Source: Edaphobacter sp. 12200R-103 | GTDB taxonomy: Bacteria > Acidobacteriota > Terriglobia > Terriglobales > Acidobacteriaceae | Direction: 5' to 3' | DNA length: 64,000 nucleotides | Assembly (NCBI RefSeq): GCF_010093025.1 | Contig: NZ_CP048114.1 | Coordinates: forward strand, 3,720,001 to 3,784,000 | Shown here: positions 43,994-51,499 of the stretch, in pieces | Numbering within the stretch: the first letter of the stretch is position 1 | Layout: each line of letters opens with the position of its first letter | Position numbers and translations under genes: made by a program | The notes under the pieces: generated by a model | What the model was told of the DNA's origin: nothing | What the model saw: the letters and a program-made list of their open reading frames with translations, nothing else | Database searches by the model: none

Positions 43994-44521
43994 ATGTGGA
44001 AACCGAATCAGCCGGGAAGCAACAGCCCCTCAACTCCAGAACCGTCACGGCCCACACCTCCGACGCCGAGCTATGAGCCTCCGCGTGCGGCAACTCCCGC
44101 CGCCAGTGCAAGTGCAGGCGCGGCTGCCACGGGTGAGCAGGCAACCATCGGCAAATCGCTGGTCGTAAAGGGCGAGGTCACCGGTTCCGAGTCCCTGTAC
44201 ATCGACGGCAAGGTCGAGGGCGCCATCAATCTTCCAGGCAATCGCGTAACCGTGGGCCGTAACGGCCAGGTGGCAGCCAATATTGTTGCCCGCGAGGTTG
44301 TGGTGCTGGGCAAGGTACGGGGCAATTGCCAGGCGAGTGATCGCGTTGACATCCGCAGCGAAGGGTCGCTTACCGGCGACGTGATCGCGGCGCGCATCTC
44401 CATTGAGGACGGCGCGTTCTTCAAGGGCGGTATCGACATCCGCAAGCCGGGTTCGGCCGACCTGAAGTCTGCCTCTGCCCAGACGGCTTCGACCAGCGAG
44501 CCAGCTACTGTCCAGGCGTAA
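43994..44521 (+). CDS. bactofilin (polymer-forming cytoskeletal protein)
   Basis: 175 residues. A proline/serine-rich disordered N-terminus (1-45) precedes the bactofilin beta-helix (about 50-150: IGKSLVVKGEVTGSESLYIDGKVEGAI, VTVGRNGQVAANI, VVVLGKVRGNCQASDRVDIRSEGSLTGDVIAARISIEDG). Bactofilins polymerise without nucleotide and position wall or surface enzymes. ATG 43994 follows GAGGAAAGG; upstream starts would not fit. A terminator closes the gene. Confidence 0.95.
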   Translation: MWKPNQPGSNSPSTPEPSRPTPPTPSYEPPRAATPAASASAGAAATGEQATIGKSLVVKGEVTGSESLYIDGKVEGAINLPGNRVTVGRNGQVAANIVAREVVVLGKVRGNCQASDRVDIRSEGSLTGDVIAARISIEDGAFFKGGIDIRKPGSADLKSASAQTASTSEPATVQA

Positions 44522-44541
44522 CGGATTTCCAATCCTTCCAG

Positions 44542-44569
44542 ACGGTCCGGCCTTGCGCCGGACCGTTTT
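44542..44569 (+). terminator. rho-independent terminator after bactofilin
   Basis: ACGGTCCGGC (44542-44551) and GCCGGACCGT (44557-44566) form a 10-bp perfect stem with a 5-base loop and run into TTTT. It also faces the convergent DUF2752 gene ending at 44578. Confidence 0.92.
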
Positions 44570-44577
44570 GTTGGGAG

Positions 44578-44982
44578 CTAAAGATTTCGCGCGAGCGTGA
44601 ATGCCGCGACCGCGGCGAAGATCAGCCGGATGGCTACCGGTGATGGCTGAAGAAGCCTCAGAGGCTTGCGGGAAAAGAGTCTCCAGAGGAGCGCGAACGG
44701 GATTCCGACGGTGGCGAGCGGGTTGAGCCGCAGGGCTTCGCCGAAATGGCCATGCAGCAAGGCAGCGAGCGCGCGGGTAGTTCCGCAGCCGGGGCAGAGG
44801 ATACCCAGGTACCGGTGGACGGGGCACTGTGGATAGAAGCTGTATCGCGCTGGCGGGAAGAGCAGAAGGACCGTGGCGGCCGCGACAAGCAGGAGCAGGA
44901 CCGAGATTCTCTCTGTACCCGCTGCAGTTGAGACAGTGCGCGACGATAGGGACCCTCGCGATATCGGAAGAGAGACGCTCAT
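44578..44982 (-). CDS. DUF2752 membrane protein
   Basis: 134 residues with two or three spans. CPVHRYLGILCPGCGTTRALAALLHGHFGEALRLNPLA carries the DUF2752 signature (C-P-x-C-G-x-T-RA). The two cysteines suggest redox or metal use, but function is unknown. It sits two bases after the GYF_2 gene and is probably co-transcribed with it, a pairing often seen in related genomes as I recall. Confidence 0.9.
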   Translation of the reverse strand: MSVSLPISRGSLSSRTVSTAAGTERISVLLLLVAAATVLLLFPPARYSFYPQCPVHRYLGILCPGCGTTRALAALLHGHFGEALRLNPLATVGIPFALLWRLFSRKPLRLLQPSPVAIRLIFAAVAAFTLARNL

Positions 44983-44984
44983 GA

Positions 44985-45683
44985 TCAGAGTCCGCTGCGA
45001 TAACGCAAAGATTGCTTGGCGGCATTGATCTGGTTGAAGTGGTACTGGAAGTAGAGTCCCCCGAAGAAGAGCGTCATGATGGGCCCAAGGCGAAGTCCGA
45101 TGGGTTCGGCGCTGTTGAAGTGGCGTTCGAGCGAATCGCGCATGGCGAAGCGGTAGAGGATGAGGAAGACCAGAGCCGCGATACCGGCCAGCCCTTCCAA
45201 TACGGAGCCGTGGTGATGACCGTTATGCATGGCGCCCGCCGAAAAGGCTCCATTGACGAACGAGAGGATGGCATAGGCGAGGAAGTAGGGAAACGCTTTG
45301 GTCTGGGGTTCGATCTTCTTCATCCAGAGGAGCTGGACGAAGTCCCAGATGATGGCGAACAGGCCACAGGTACAGATGGCGAGCAGCAACACGATGGCCC
45401 AGTGCAGGTTTGGCGGGTCGGGATAGGGCGATGCGGCGTAGGCGGGAGGCTGCTGACCATACGGTGCTGCCGGCGGAGCATAGGGCGAAACCGGCATGCT
45501 CGCCGCGGCGGGATTTGGCGCCATGGCCGGATTGAGGATCTGAGCGACGGGAATCCAGTCGGCCATCTCGTCGGACTTCGCCAGATCGGTGAGAAGGATG
45601 TTGCCGGTGGCAACATAACGCTGCAGGTCTTCGAGGGTGTATGGACCATAGATCTGGCCTGCGCGGGATATCTGGTAGGGCAT
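44985..45683 (-). CDS. GYF_2-domain membrane protein
   Basis: 232 residues. Residues 1-50 (MPYQISRAGQIYGPYTLEDL, then LAKSDEMADWIPVAQIL) are a GYF_2/DUF4339 domain, likely a peptide-binding module. A proline/alanine linker leads to three or four spans (IVLLLAICTCGLFAIIWDF and onward). The C-terminal half resembles DUF4234/DUF4282-type membrane proteins. GGAGAC precedes the ATG. Function unknown. Confidence 0.85.
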   Translation of the reverse strand: MPYQISRAGQIYGPYTLEDLQRYVATGNILLTDLAKSDEMADWIPVAQILNPAMAPNPAAASMPVSPYAPPAAPYGQQPPAYAASPYPDPPNLHWAIVLLLAICTCGLFAIIWDFVQLLWMKKIEPQTKAFPYFLAYAILSFVNGAFSAGAMHNGHHHGSVLEGLAGIAALVFLILYRFAMRDSLERHFNSAEPIGLRLGPIMTLFFGGLYFQYHFNQINAAKQSLRYRSGL

Positions 45684-45860
45684 GGCGTCTCCTGAAAGTC
45701 AGCAAAGAAGATGAAAACACGGGGTAGCCCGAAGGACAAATATATTTGCCACGGGAGATGCGGCTGCTATATCCAGTGTGAAATTATTTCCAATGCTGAT
45801 TTTGAGGAGTGACAAACGGATGCAGCGGCCGTCTGTGGGTTGCAAAGAGGAGATGGCAGC

Positions 45861-48059
45861 ATGATCGGAAGAGCAGCAGTGGTTCTGGCAGGAGTCGTCG
45901 CCGGGCAGGTAGCGATGGCGCAACAGCCTGCATGGCAGAGAATCCAGATGCCAACGGCGGCTGAGGTCGCACGCCAGTGGGTGAGTCCTCCTTCGGAGTA
46001 TGGGCCGGAGCCTTACTACGGCATGGGCGGAGCTGTGAATGACGAGGTGATTCAGCGCGATCTGGACCGCATGAAGCAGTTGGGGTATCGAGCGGTGACG
46101 GTACAGTATGGCCGCGGTGCTCCGTTTGCATATTTGTCGCCGGAGTACTTTGCGTTCTTTCGCAAATTTGTCGATGAGGCAAAGAAACGCGATATGCGCC
46201 TCTGGATCGTCGATGATGCCGGTTATCCAAGCGGATTTGCGGGCGGCAAGTTTACTCAGGAGAAACCGGAATTGCAGATGCAGGCTCTGGTGGCTGCAGA
46301 GATGATCTCCGTCGGCGGTGGGGAGGTGCTGGAGCGTGCTGTAAAGCCGGAGACGGTGGCGGTGACGGCGATGCGTCTGGACGGTGGCGGGACGGAGACC
46401 ATTCCTTTTGGAGATGGAAAAATCCGGTGGACGGCGCCTGCGGGCGAGTGGAAGGTGACGATTGTGGAGCATCGTTTCAGCACATCGCCGACGCGCAGCG
46501 ATACCAATCCGAAGAATGTGAAGGACGGGTCGCAGTCCCTTGAGGATTATCTTGATCCTGCCGCGACGGAACAGTTCCTGAAGTTCACACATGAGCAGTA
46601 CAGGAAGTACGTCGGGGACGAGTTTGGCAAGACCATCCTGGGGTTTCGTGGCGATGAGCCGGATTACTCCATTCGCGGACTGCCGTGGACACCGAAGTTC
46701 TTCGAGCGATTCAAAGAGATCAAAGGGTATGACGTCCGACCGTATCTTGCGGGTCTGTTTGCCAAGCCTCTAGAGATGACCCAGACGGAGCGAAGAGTTA
46801 AGGCGGATTACTACGATGTCTTCTCGCAGATGTTTCGCGACGGGTTCTTCAAGCCGCAGGCGGAGTGGTGCGCAGCCAATCATCTGGAGTACCAGGTTCA
46901 CCTGAATCATGAAGAGATGGAGATGAACCTGGTGCGTAGCGAGGGAGAGTTCTTCCGCGACATGCAGTACGTGCAGGTTCCGGGGATCGACGCCATCTGG
47001 CACCAGATCTGGAAGGATACGATATCGGATTATCCGCGGCTGGCTTCGTCTGTCTCGCATGTGTACGGCCATCCACGAGCTTTTACGGAGAGCTTCGCGG
47101 CCTATCGGCCCGAGCCGGATGTCGATATGGCGCGGTACATCCTGAACGAGCAGTTTGTGCGCGGCATCAACCTGGTGGAGACGATGTATCTTCCGTCGAG
47201 CGCAGGCGGTCGGCAGGGCTCGCCTTACATGCGCGAGGAGGGGTATCCGGCGCTGCTGGAGTATGTGCGGCGCATGAGCTATCTGCTCTCGATGGGTGAG
47301 CCTGCGGCGAAGGTTGCGCTGTACCTTCCGTCGAGCTCGATGTGGATGGGAGACGAAGCCGCGGACAAGGCGTTTGTCTCGACCGAGAGGGTGCTTTCGG
47401 AGCGGCAGATCGACTTCGACATTGTGAGCGAGGATGCGCTCGCCAACGATTTGAAGGCTGAGAAGGGCACGTTCGCGACGATGAGCGGCAATCGTTATAC
47501 GACCGTGATTCTGCCGGGCGAGTCCGTACTCTCAGAGGCTGCGCTCGATCGCCTACGGGAGTTCGCACGTGGCGGTGGCAAGGTGCTGTTTCTGGATCAC
47601 CTGCCGGTGTTGATCTCCGGGAAGACCTATCGCGATGCGCGAGATGCAAAGGCCGCGGACTTCGCGTGGGCGAAGGTGGAGGTGAGTGCGCAGCTTGCAG
47701 CGACACCGACTCCGCCGATGCAGCCTCCTACAATGTCGCCTCCTGCGCAGATGGTTCCTGGGGCAATTGCTCAGGCTGTGGATGCTGCTGTGCAGCCTGA
47801 CGTGAGGCTGAAGAAGCCGGACCGTTCGCTTCACGTGATGAGGCGGCGGCTAAAGGATGCCGATGTTTATCTGCTGTTCAATGAGGGGCCTGAGGCGTTC
47901 AGCCAGCGCGTGGTGTTACAGCGCAAAGGAAAGCGTGTTGAGAAATGGGACGCGACGACTGGCAAAGTGGCAGAGGTGAAGGTATCGGCAAAGGCGCGCG
48001 ACGTGTTCACGGAACTCGCGCTGAAGCCGTATGAGATGTGCGTGCTGGTGGTGCGATGA
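45861..48059 (+). CDS. GH106-like alpha-L-rhamnosidase
   Basis: 732 residues with a signal peptide (AAVVLAGVVAGQVAMAQQ). The catalytic region resembles GH106 rhamnosidases: KQLGYRAVTVQYGRGAPFAYLSPEYF, LWIVDDAGYPSGFAGG, IHTGFRGDEPDYS-type (FRGDEPDYSIRGLPWTPKFF) and HLNHEEMEMNLVRSEGEFFRDM. The C-terminal part (ALDRLREFARGGGKVLFL) looks like a glutamine-amidotransferase-type fold used in family 106. The ATG at 45861 has GGAGATGG upstream; an in-frame earlier ATG adds seven residues. It is directly followed by a SnoaL-like gene, and a GH28 gene is convergent, so the region looks like a small pectin/rhamnogalacturonan utilisation block. Confidence 0.82.
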   Translation: MIGRAAVVLAGVVAGQVAMAQQPAWQRIQMPTAAEVARQWVSPPSEYGPEPYYGMGGAVNDEVIQRDLDRMKQLGYRAVTVQYGRGAPFAYLSPEYFAFFRKFVDEAKKRDMRLWIVDDAGYPSGFAGGKFTQEKPELQMQALVAAEMISVGGGEVLERAVKPETVAVTAMRLDGGGTETIPFGDGKIRWTAPAGEWKVTIVEHRFSTSPTRSDTNPKNVKDGSQSLEDYLDPAATEQFLKFTHEQYRKYVGDEFGKTILGFRGDEPDYSIRGLPWTPKFFERFKEIKGYDVRPYLAGLFAKPLEMTQTERRVKADYYDVFSQMFRDGFFKPQAEWCAANHLEYQVHLNHEEMEMNLVRSEGEFFRDMQYVQVPGIDAIWHQIWKDTISDYPRLASSVSHVYGHPRAFTESFAAYRPEPDVDMARYILNEQFVRGINLVETMYLPSSAGGRQGSPYMREEGYPALLEYVRRMSYLLSMGEPAAKVALYLPSSSMWMGDEAADKAFVSTERVLSERQIDFDIVSEDALANDLKAEKGTFATMSGNRYTTVILPGESVLSEAALDRLREFARGGGKVLFLDHLPVLISGKTYRDARDAKAADFAWAKVEVSAQLAATPTPPMQPPTMSPPAQMVPGAIAQAVDAAVQPDVRLKKPDRSLHVMRRRLKDADVYLLFNEGPEAFSQRVVLQRKGKRVEKWDATTGKVAEVKVSAKARDVFTELALKPYEMCVLVVR

Positions 48060-48123
48060 GGAATCCTTCCGGAATTGGGGTCATCCGATATACATCAATG
48101 CTTTTCCAGCGAGGTTATCGGCA

Positions 48124-48528
48124 GTGGATTCGGTCAAGATTGTAGAAGAGTTTTGGGACGCGGTATGGAAGGCTCGCGATCCGGATGCGGCCAGCAGGTT
48201 TGTCGCTGATGATTTTGTCATCACGACGGGCGGCGTGGATATCGTGGGCAAGGAAAATTTCATCGCCTGGATCAGGCAGTTTCTAACGAAGATCGCAGAT
48301 TTTCAATTCGAGGTGATTGAGACTTTTCAGAATGCGGACGGAAGCAGGGTAGCCTCGCGCTGGAGAGTGACCGGGAAAAATAATGGATTACTTGGGACGG
48401 AGCCGGATCAGAATCCGATCTCGTTTACTGGCACTGCGGTGTGGGCAGTCCGTGAGGATGGAAGGCTATTGCACAACTGGGTGGAGCGGGCTACATGGGA
48501 GGTATTTCAGCAGCTGACCCGTGGCTGA
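48124..48528 (+). CDS. SnoaL-like (NTF2 fold) small protein
   Basis: 134 residues. The NTF2-like barrel pattern is clear: VKIVEEFWDAVWKARDPDAASRFVADDFVITTGG, then FIAWIRQFLTKIADFQFEVIE, SRVASRWRVTG and SFTGTAVWAVREDGRLLHNWVERA. I placed the start at GTG 48124 since GAGG lies upstream and the fold starts there; an earlier in-frame start overlaps the rhamnosidase end. These proteins are often isomerases or lyases of small substrates, but function cannot be given. Confidence 0.8.
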   Translation: MDSVKIVEEFWDAVWKARDPDAASRFVADDFVITTGGVDIVGKENFIAWIRQFLTKIADFQFEVIETFQNADGSRVASRWRVTGKNNGLLGTEPDQNPISFTGTAVWAVREDGRLLHNWVERATWEVFQQLTRG

Positions 48529-48577
48529 GGATAGGTGCGCGTGAGGATGGGCAGATGATTTCGGTGCAGAGAAGCTA

Positions 48578-48618
48578 ATCCCTCCACTGCAATCGGAATG
48601 ACCTGCTCGTGGAGGGAT
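48578..48618. terminator. hairpin between convergent genes, weak terminator candidate
   Basis: ATCCCTCCAC (48578-48587) pairs with GTGGAGGGAT (48609-48618), a 10-bp perfect stem with a 21-base loop. CTCTCTTTTTCT follows 13 bases later. It lies between the SnoaL and GH28 ends and may stop transcripts, though the T-tract is not adjacent. Confidence 0.4.
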
Positions 48619-48645
48619 GCCTGTTCAGTGCTCTCTTTTTCTAAG

Positions 48646-50382
48646 TTAGAGGCTCTGGTTGTCGGCGGTCTCCAGTTGCGTGTCCTTTGCTGCGCGGCTT
48701 AGGGCGATGCGAAGGTCTTTGACGTTGTGGAGCGCGAAGGCCGAGGGGTCGGTGGGCGCGGTAACGGCGATAAAGTCGGCGCGGTTGACGTCTTCCAGAT
48801 AGAAACTGGGCCTCTGGTCGGCCTGTGCGGGCGCGACTTCCACGTGGCTCATCTCGAGGCGATTGACGTGGCGCAGAAAGAAGCCCTGCGACGGCGTCGT
48901 ATGACCGAACATGCCGGGGTCGGGGTAGGCGGCTTCCTTTTCGGGCATCGTGATCTTTGCGTCGTCGGCCGTGCCTCCGCCGCGGTGCTGGATGTAGATG
49001 TTGGAGAGCTTGATGTCCTGGATGGGATGGTCGGGAATTCCGCTGAGGATGGACGAGATGTTGGGGACGGTGTTGTAGCTGACCAGGTTGTCGACGACGA
49101 TGCGCTGCAGCGTGCCAACCTTCGTGCTCTCCTTAGGTCCGCGGAGGCGAGCGCCCAGGCGGAAGAAGAGAGGAGCATTTACGACGTCGCGCATGGTGAT
49201 GTTCGAGATGGCGATGTCCTCGCAGAGGGCACCGTCTTCGCTCTCAAGCGCGAGACCCATGCAGGCGTCGAAGACGCAGTTGGAGATGGTGATGTTCTTG
49301 AAGCCGCCATTGGACTCGGTCCCGCACTTGATGCGTCCGTTATGCGCAACGTGCTGGGTGTCGGGAGCGAACCGCTTGTAGGTGCCGTCCAGCATCGTGC
49401 CGAGCTCGTACGATCCTGCGACGTAGCAGTTGGTGATGGTCATGTTCTCGGTCGCGCGCGCGTAGCCGAGAGCGTAGCTCGATTTTGGGCAGATGCCGTC
49501 GTCCCAGGGCGAATTGACGTAGCAGTTGGAGACGCGGACGTTGCGGCAGCAGTCGATGTCCATGCCGTCGCGGTCAGTGTCGATGGTGAGGTTGTCGATG
49601 GTGAGGTTATCGACGCCGGTCAGCAGCAGAGCGAAGTGGCCCCCCTTGAGGACGGAGAAGTCGCGGAAGATGACGTTGCGGCAGTTCTTCATCGCGATGG
49701 CCTTGTTGCCAACGCCGGGCTGCTCGGCCTGATACATGGGATAGTCGCCGCGCGCCGGACGAATGCGGACCGGCGGAGGCGGCGCGCCGGGAAGACGTTC
49801 CGGGCCGAATCCGACGGTCTTGGGGGCTCCGGGCGGACGACCCGGGCCCGCTCCGAAGCTGAGTCCTTTGCCGTAGATCAGGCCGGGGCCGACGATGGAG
49901 ACGTCCTGAATATCGATCCCCCAGATCAGCGAGTTCTTCCAGTGATTGTGGCCGTAGTCCTGGTAGGCGTCCCAGGCGGTGTTTGGCTCGGCGGCGTCGT
50001 AGGTTCCGCCGTTGTAGCCGGTGGTCTCGCCGGGCTTGGGAGACTCAGCCGCGAGCAGAACGCAACCCTGCGAGAGGAAGAGCGAGACGTGGCTCTTGAG
50101 CCGGATGGAGAAGGAGAGCCAGGTTCCTGCGGGAAAGTAGACCGTGCCTCCGCCGGCGGCCGCTGCGGCTTCAATGGCCTTGTTGATGGCTGGGGAGTCG
50201 ACGGTCTTGCCGTCACCGACTGCTCCATAGGTGCGAATGTCGAAGATAGCTCCTGCAGGAAAGCCCGCGGAGGAACGTGGAGCGGCGTAGGCGGTTGCGG
50301 GCACGGCGGCTGCTGCGGCGGCAGCCAACCCCATGCCGCTGAACTTCAGGAGTTCACGGCGGGCGGAATCGATGGTTTTCAT
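48646..50382 (-). CDS. GH28 polygalacturonase-family glycosidase, Tat-exported
   Basis: 578 residues. The N-terminus MKTIDSARRELLKFSGMG followed by AAAAAAAVPATAYAA is a twin-arginine signal. The parallel beta-helix begins IFDIRTYGAVGDGKTVDSPAINKAIEAAAAAGGGTVYFPAG. Catalytic-region motifs: DRDGMDIDCCRNV, SPWDDGICPKSS (the DD pair), and NGRIKCGTESNGGFKNI (the RIK region). Length and insertions suit the bacterial GH28 group acting on homogalacturonan or rhamnogalacturonan. The start at 50382 is the Tat-type start; the frame extends 27 codons upstream without sense. It is divergent from the receiver-domain gene. Confidence 0.92.
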   Translation of the reverse strand: MKTIDSARRELLKFSGMGLAAAAAAAVPATAYAAPRSSAGFPAGAIFDIRTYGAVGDGKTVDSPAINKAIEAAAAAGGGTVYFPAGTWLSFSIRLKSHVSLFLSQGCVLLAAESPKPGETTGYNGGTYDAAEPNTAWDAYQDYGHNHWKNSLIWGIDIQDVSIVGPGLIYGKGLSFGAGPGRPPGAPKTVGFGPERLPGAPPPPVRIRPARGDYPMYQAEQPGVGNKAIAMKNCRNVIFRDFSVLKGGHFALLLTGVDNLTIDNLTIDTDRDGMDIDCCRNVRVSNCYVNSPWDDGICPKSSYALGYARATENMTITNCYVAGSYELGTMLDGTYKRFAPDTQHVAHNGRIKCGTESNGGFKNITISNCVFDACMGLALESEDGALCEDIAISNITMRDVVNAPLFFRLGARLRGPKESTKVGTLQRIVVDNLVSYNTVPNISSILSGIPDHPIQDIKLSNIYIQHRGGGTADDAKITMPEKEAAYPDPGMFGHTTPSQGFFLRHVNRLEMSHVEVAPAQADQRPSFYLEDVNRADFIAVTAPTDPSAFALHNVKDLRIALSRAAKDTQLETADNQSL

Positions 50383-50518
50383 GGCGCAGCCAATGCTAGC
50401 AGAGAAGTGGTAGGACCAGGAAACTGTTTCCTGATTGAAAAGCCATGTCTCTCCTCCTTTCAATCAGCTCACATCATTGCGTTTGAAGGACGTGTCGGCG
50501 GACGCCTATAGTACGCAG

Positions 50519-50917
50519 ATGGTCAGACCGTGTTTTCTTGTCATCGACCGGGAGTTTCCCGGAAGTATCTCCACCCGCAAGCTGGTGCTTGAGACTGCGA
50601 AGTTCAACGTTATAACAGCGTATAGCGGGAAGGAGGCAGTCGAGATCTTTCGGCGTTTTCCTGCCGTGGATGGCATTGTCATGGATGGAGAGCTGGAGGA
50701 TATCCCGTCTGAAGATCTGGCCGTTCTTTTAAAGCAAATCATGCCGACAGTCCCTGTGATTGTGATCAGCGCGCCCGGAGGGCCGGCATGTCCGAGCGCG
50801 GATCGCAGGGTGGAGTCTTTTCAGCCTCAGAAGCTTCTCGAAACATTGCGCGACCTGAAACCGAGGGAGTCGGAGGAGATCGAAAAGCGTGACGAGGACC
50901 TGAGCAGAGAGATCTGA
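50519..50917 (+). CDS. stand-alone receiver-domain protein, degenerate
   Basis: 132 residues. The CheY-like order is visible: FLVIDREFPG (acid pair reduced to DR), then VDGIVMDGEL with the phospho-acceptor Asp near residue 56, and VPVIVISAPGG with Ser in place of Thr. The usual KP Lys is replaced (ESFQPQKLL). So key positions partly remain, and phosphorylation is uncertain. The charged tail EKRDEDLSREI has no output domain. Start ATG 50519 lies where the domain begins. Its partner kinase is not present. Confidence 0.72.
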   Translation: MVRPCFLVIDREFPGSISTRKLVLETAKFNVITAYSGKEAVEIFRRFPAVDGIVMDGELEDIPSEDLAVLLKQIMPTVPVIVISAPGGPACPSADRRVESFQPQKLLETLRDLKPRESEEIEKRDEDLSREI

Positions 50918-50922
50918 GAGCC

Positions 50923-51489
50923 TCAGGGCTTTGTTGTCGGAGCTGGCTTCGGAGCCGGTGCAGGCGTTGAAGGTGCTGCTGCCGGAGCCAACGCCTTCAT
51001 CTTGCGCGTGAACTCAGCGTTGGCTTCCCGCATCTGCGGCTGCGCCGCGGCCATCTGCTCCTGGACGGTCTGCATGGTCTTCGTCATCAGCTCGGGAGAT
51101 TTTTCGATAAGCGCCTTGCCTGCAGGCGAGTGATAAAACGCGAGTATGCTGTCGAGCTCCGGTTCGGTATAAGCCTGGCTGTAGCTTTCCACGATGCCAG
51201 ACTTGATCTTGTCCCAGGCCACGGCGTTGCGCGTGATGGTCTCGAGTTGGCTGATGTAGTCGCTGATGACCTTCTGCTGTTCTGGGGTGACAGCATGACT
51301 GGCGGTCTGCTGCGCCGCCATTGAGCGCATCCTCGATGTCATCTGCTGGGTCATCTGCCCGGCGATCTGGTTCACCTTGGTGATCTCGATCAACTCTTCC
51401 ACTTTGGTGCGTTTGGAGGCATCGTCGGCCCGCAGAAAGGGTGCGGTCGCGATGCAAAACAGAAGGGCAGCGGTGGAGAGACGGTTCAT
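50923..51489 (-). CDS. exported DUF2059-family protein
   Basis: 188 residues with a signal peptide (LLFCIATAPFLRA). The helical DUF2059 domain is given by DSILAFYHSPAGKALIEKSPELMTKTMQTVQEQM, preceded by VEELIEITKVNQIAGQMTQQM. A Pro/Ala-rich tail (APSTPAPAPKPAPTTKP) follows. The function is unknown; some relatives are outer-membrane linked. It is placed eleven bases downstream of the OPT gene on the same strand and may share its transcript. Confidence 0.88.
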   Translation of the reverse strand: MNRLSTAALLFCIATAPFLRADDASKRTKVEELIEITKVNQIAGQMTQQMTSRMRSMAAQQTASHAVTPEQQKVISDYISQLETITRNAVAWDKIKSGIVESYSQAYTEPELDSILAFYHSPAGKALIEKSPELMTKTMQTVQEQMAAAQPQMREANAEFTRKMKALAPAAAPSTPAPAPKPAPTTKP

Positions 51490-51499
51490 TTGAAATACC

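Noticed and set aside
44045..45025. 326-codon minus-strand frame
   Set aside because: Crosses the bactofilin gene and its terminator in antisense; bactofilin is certain.
48727..50511. 594-codon plus-strand frame
   Set aside because: Valine/aspartate-rich antisense of the GH28 gene; long only because of GC-rich third positions.
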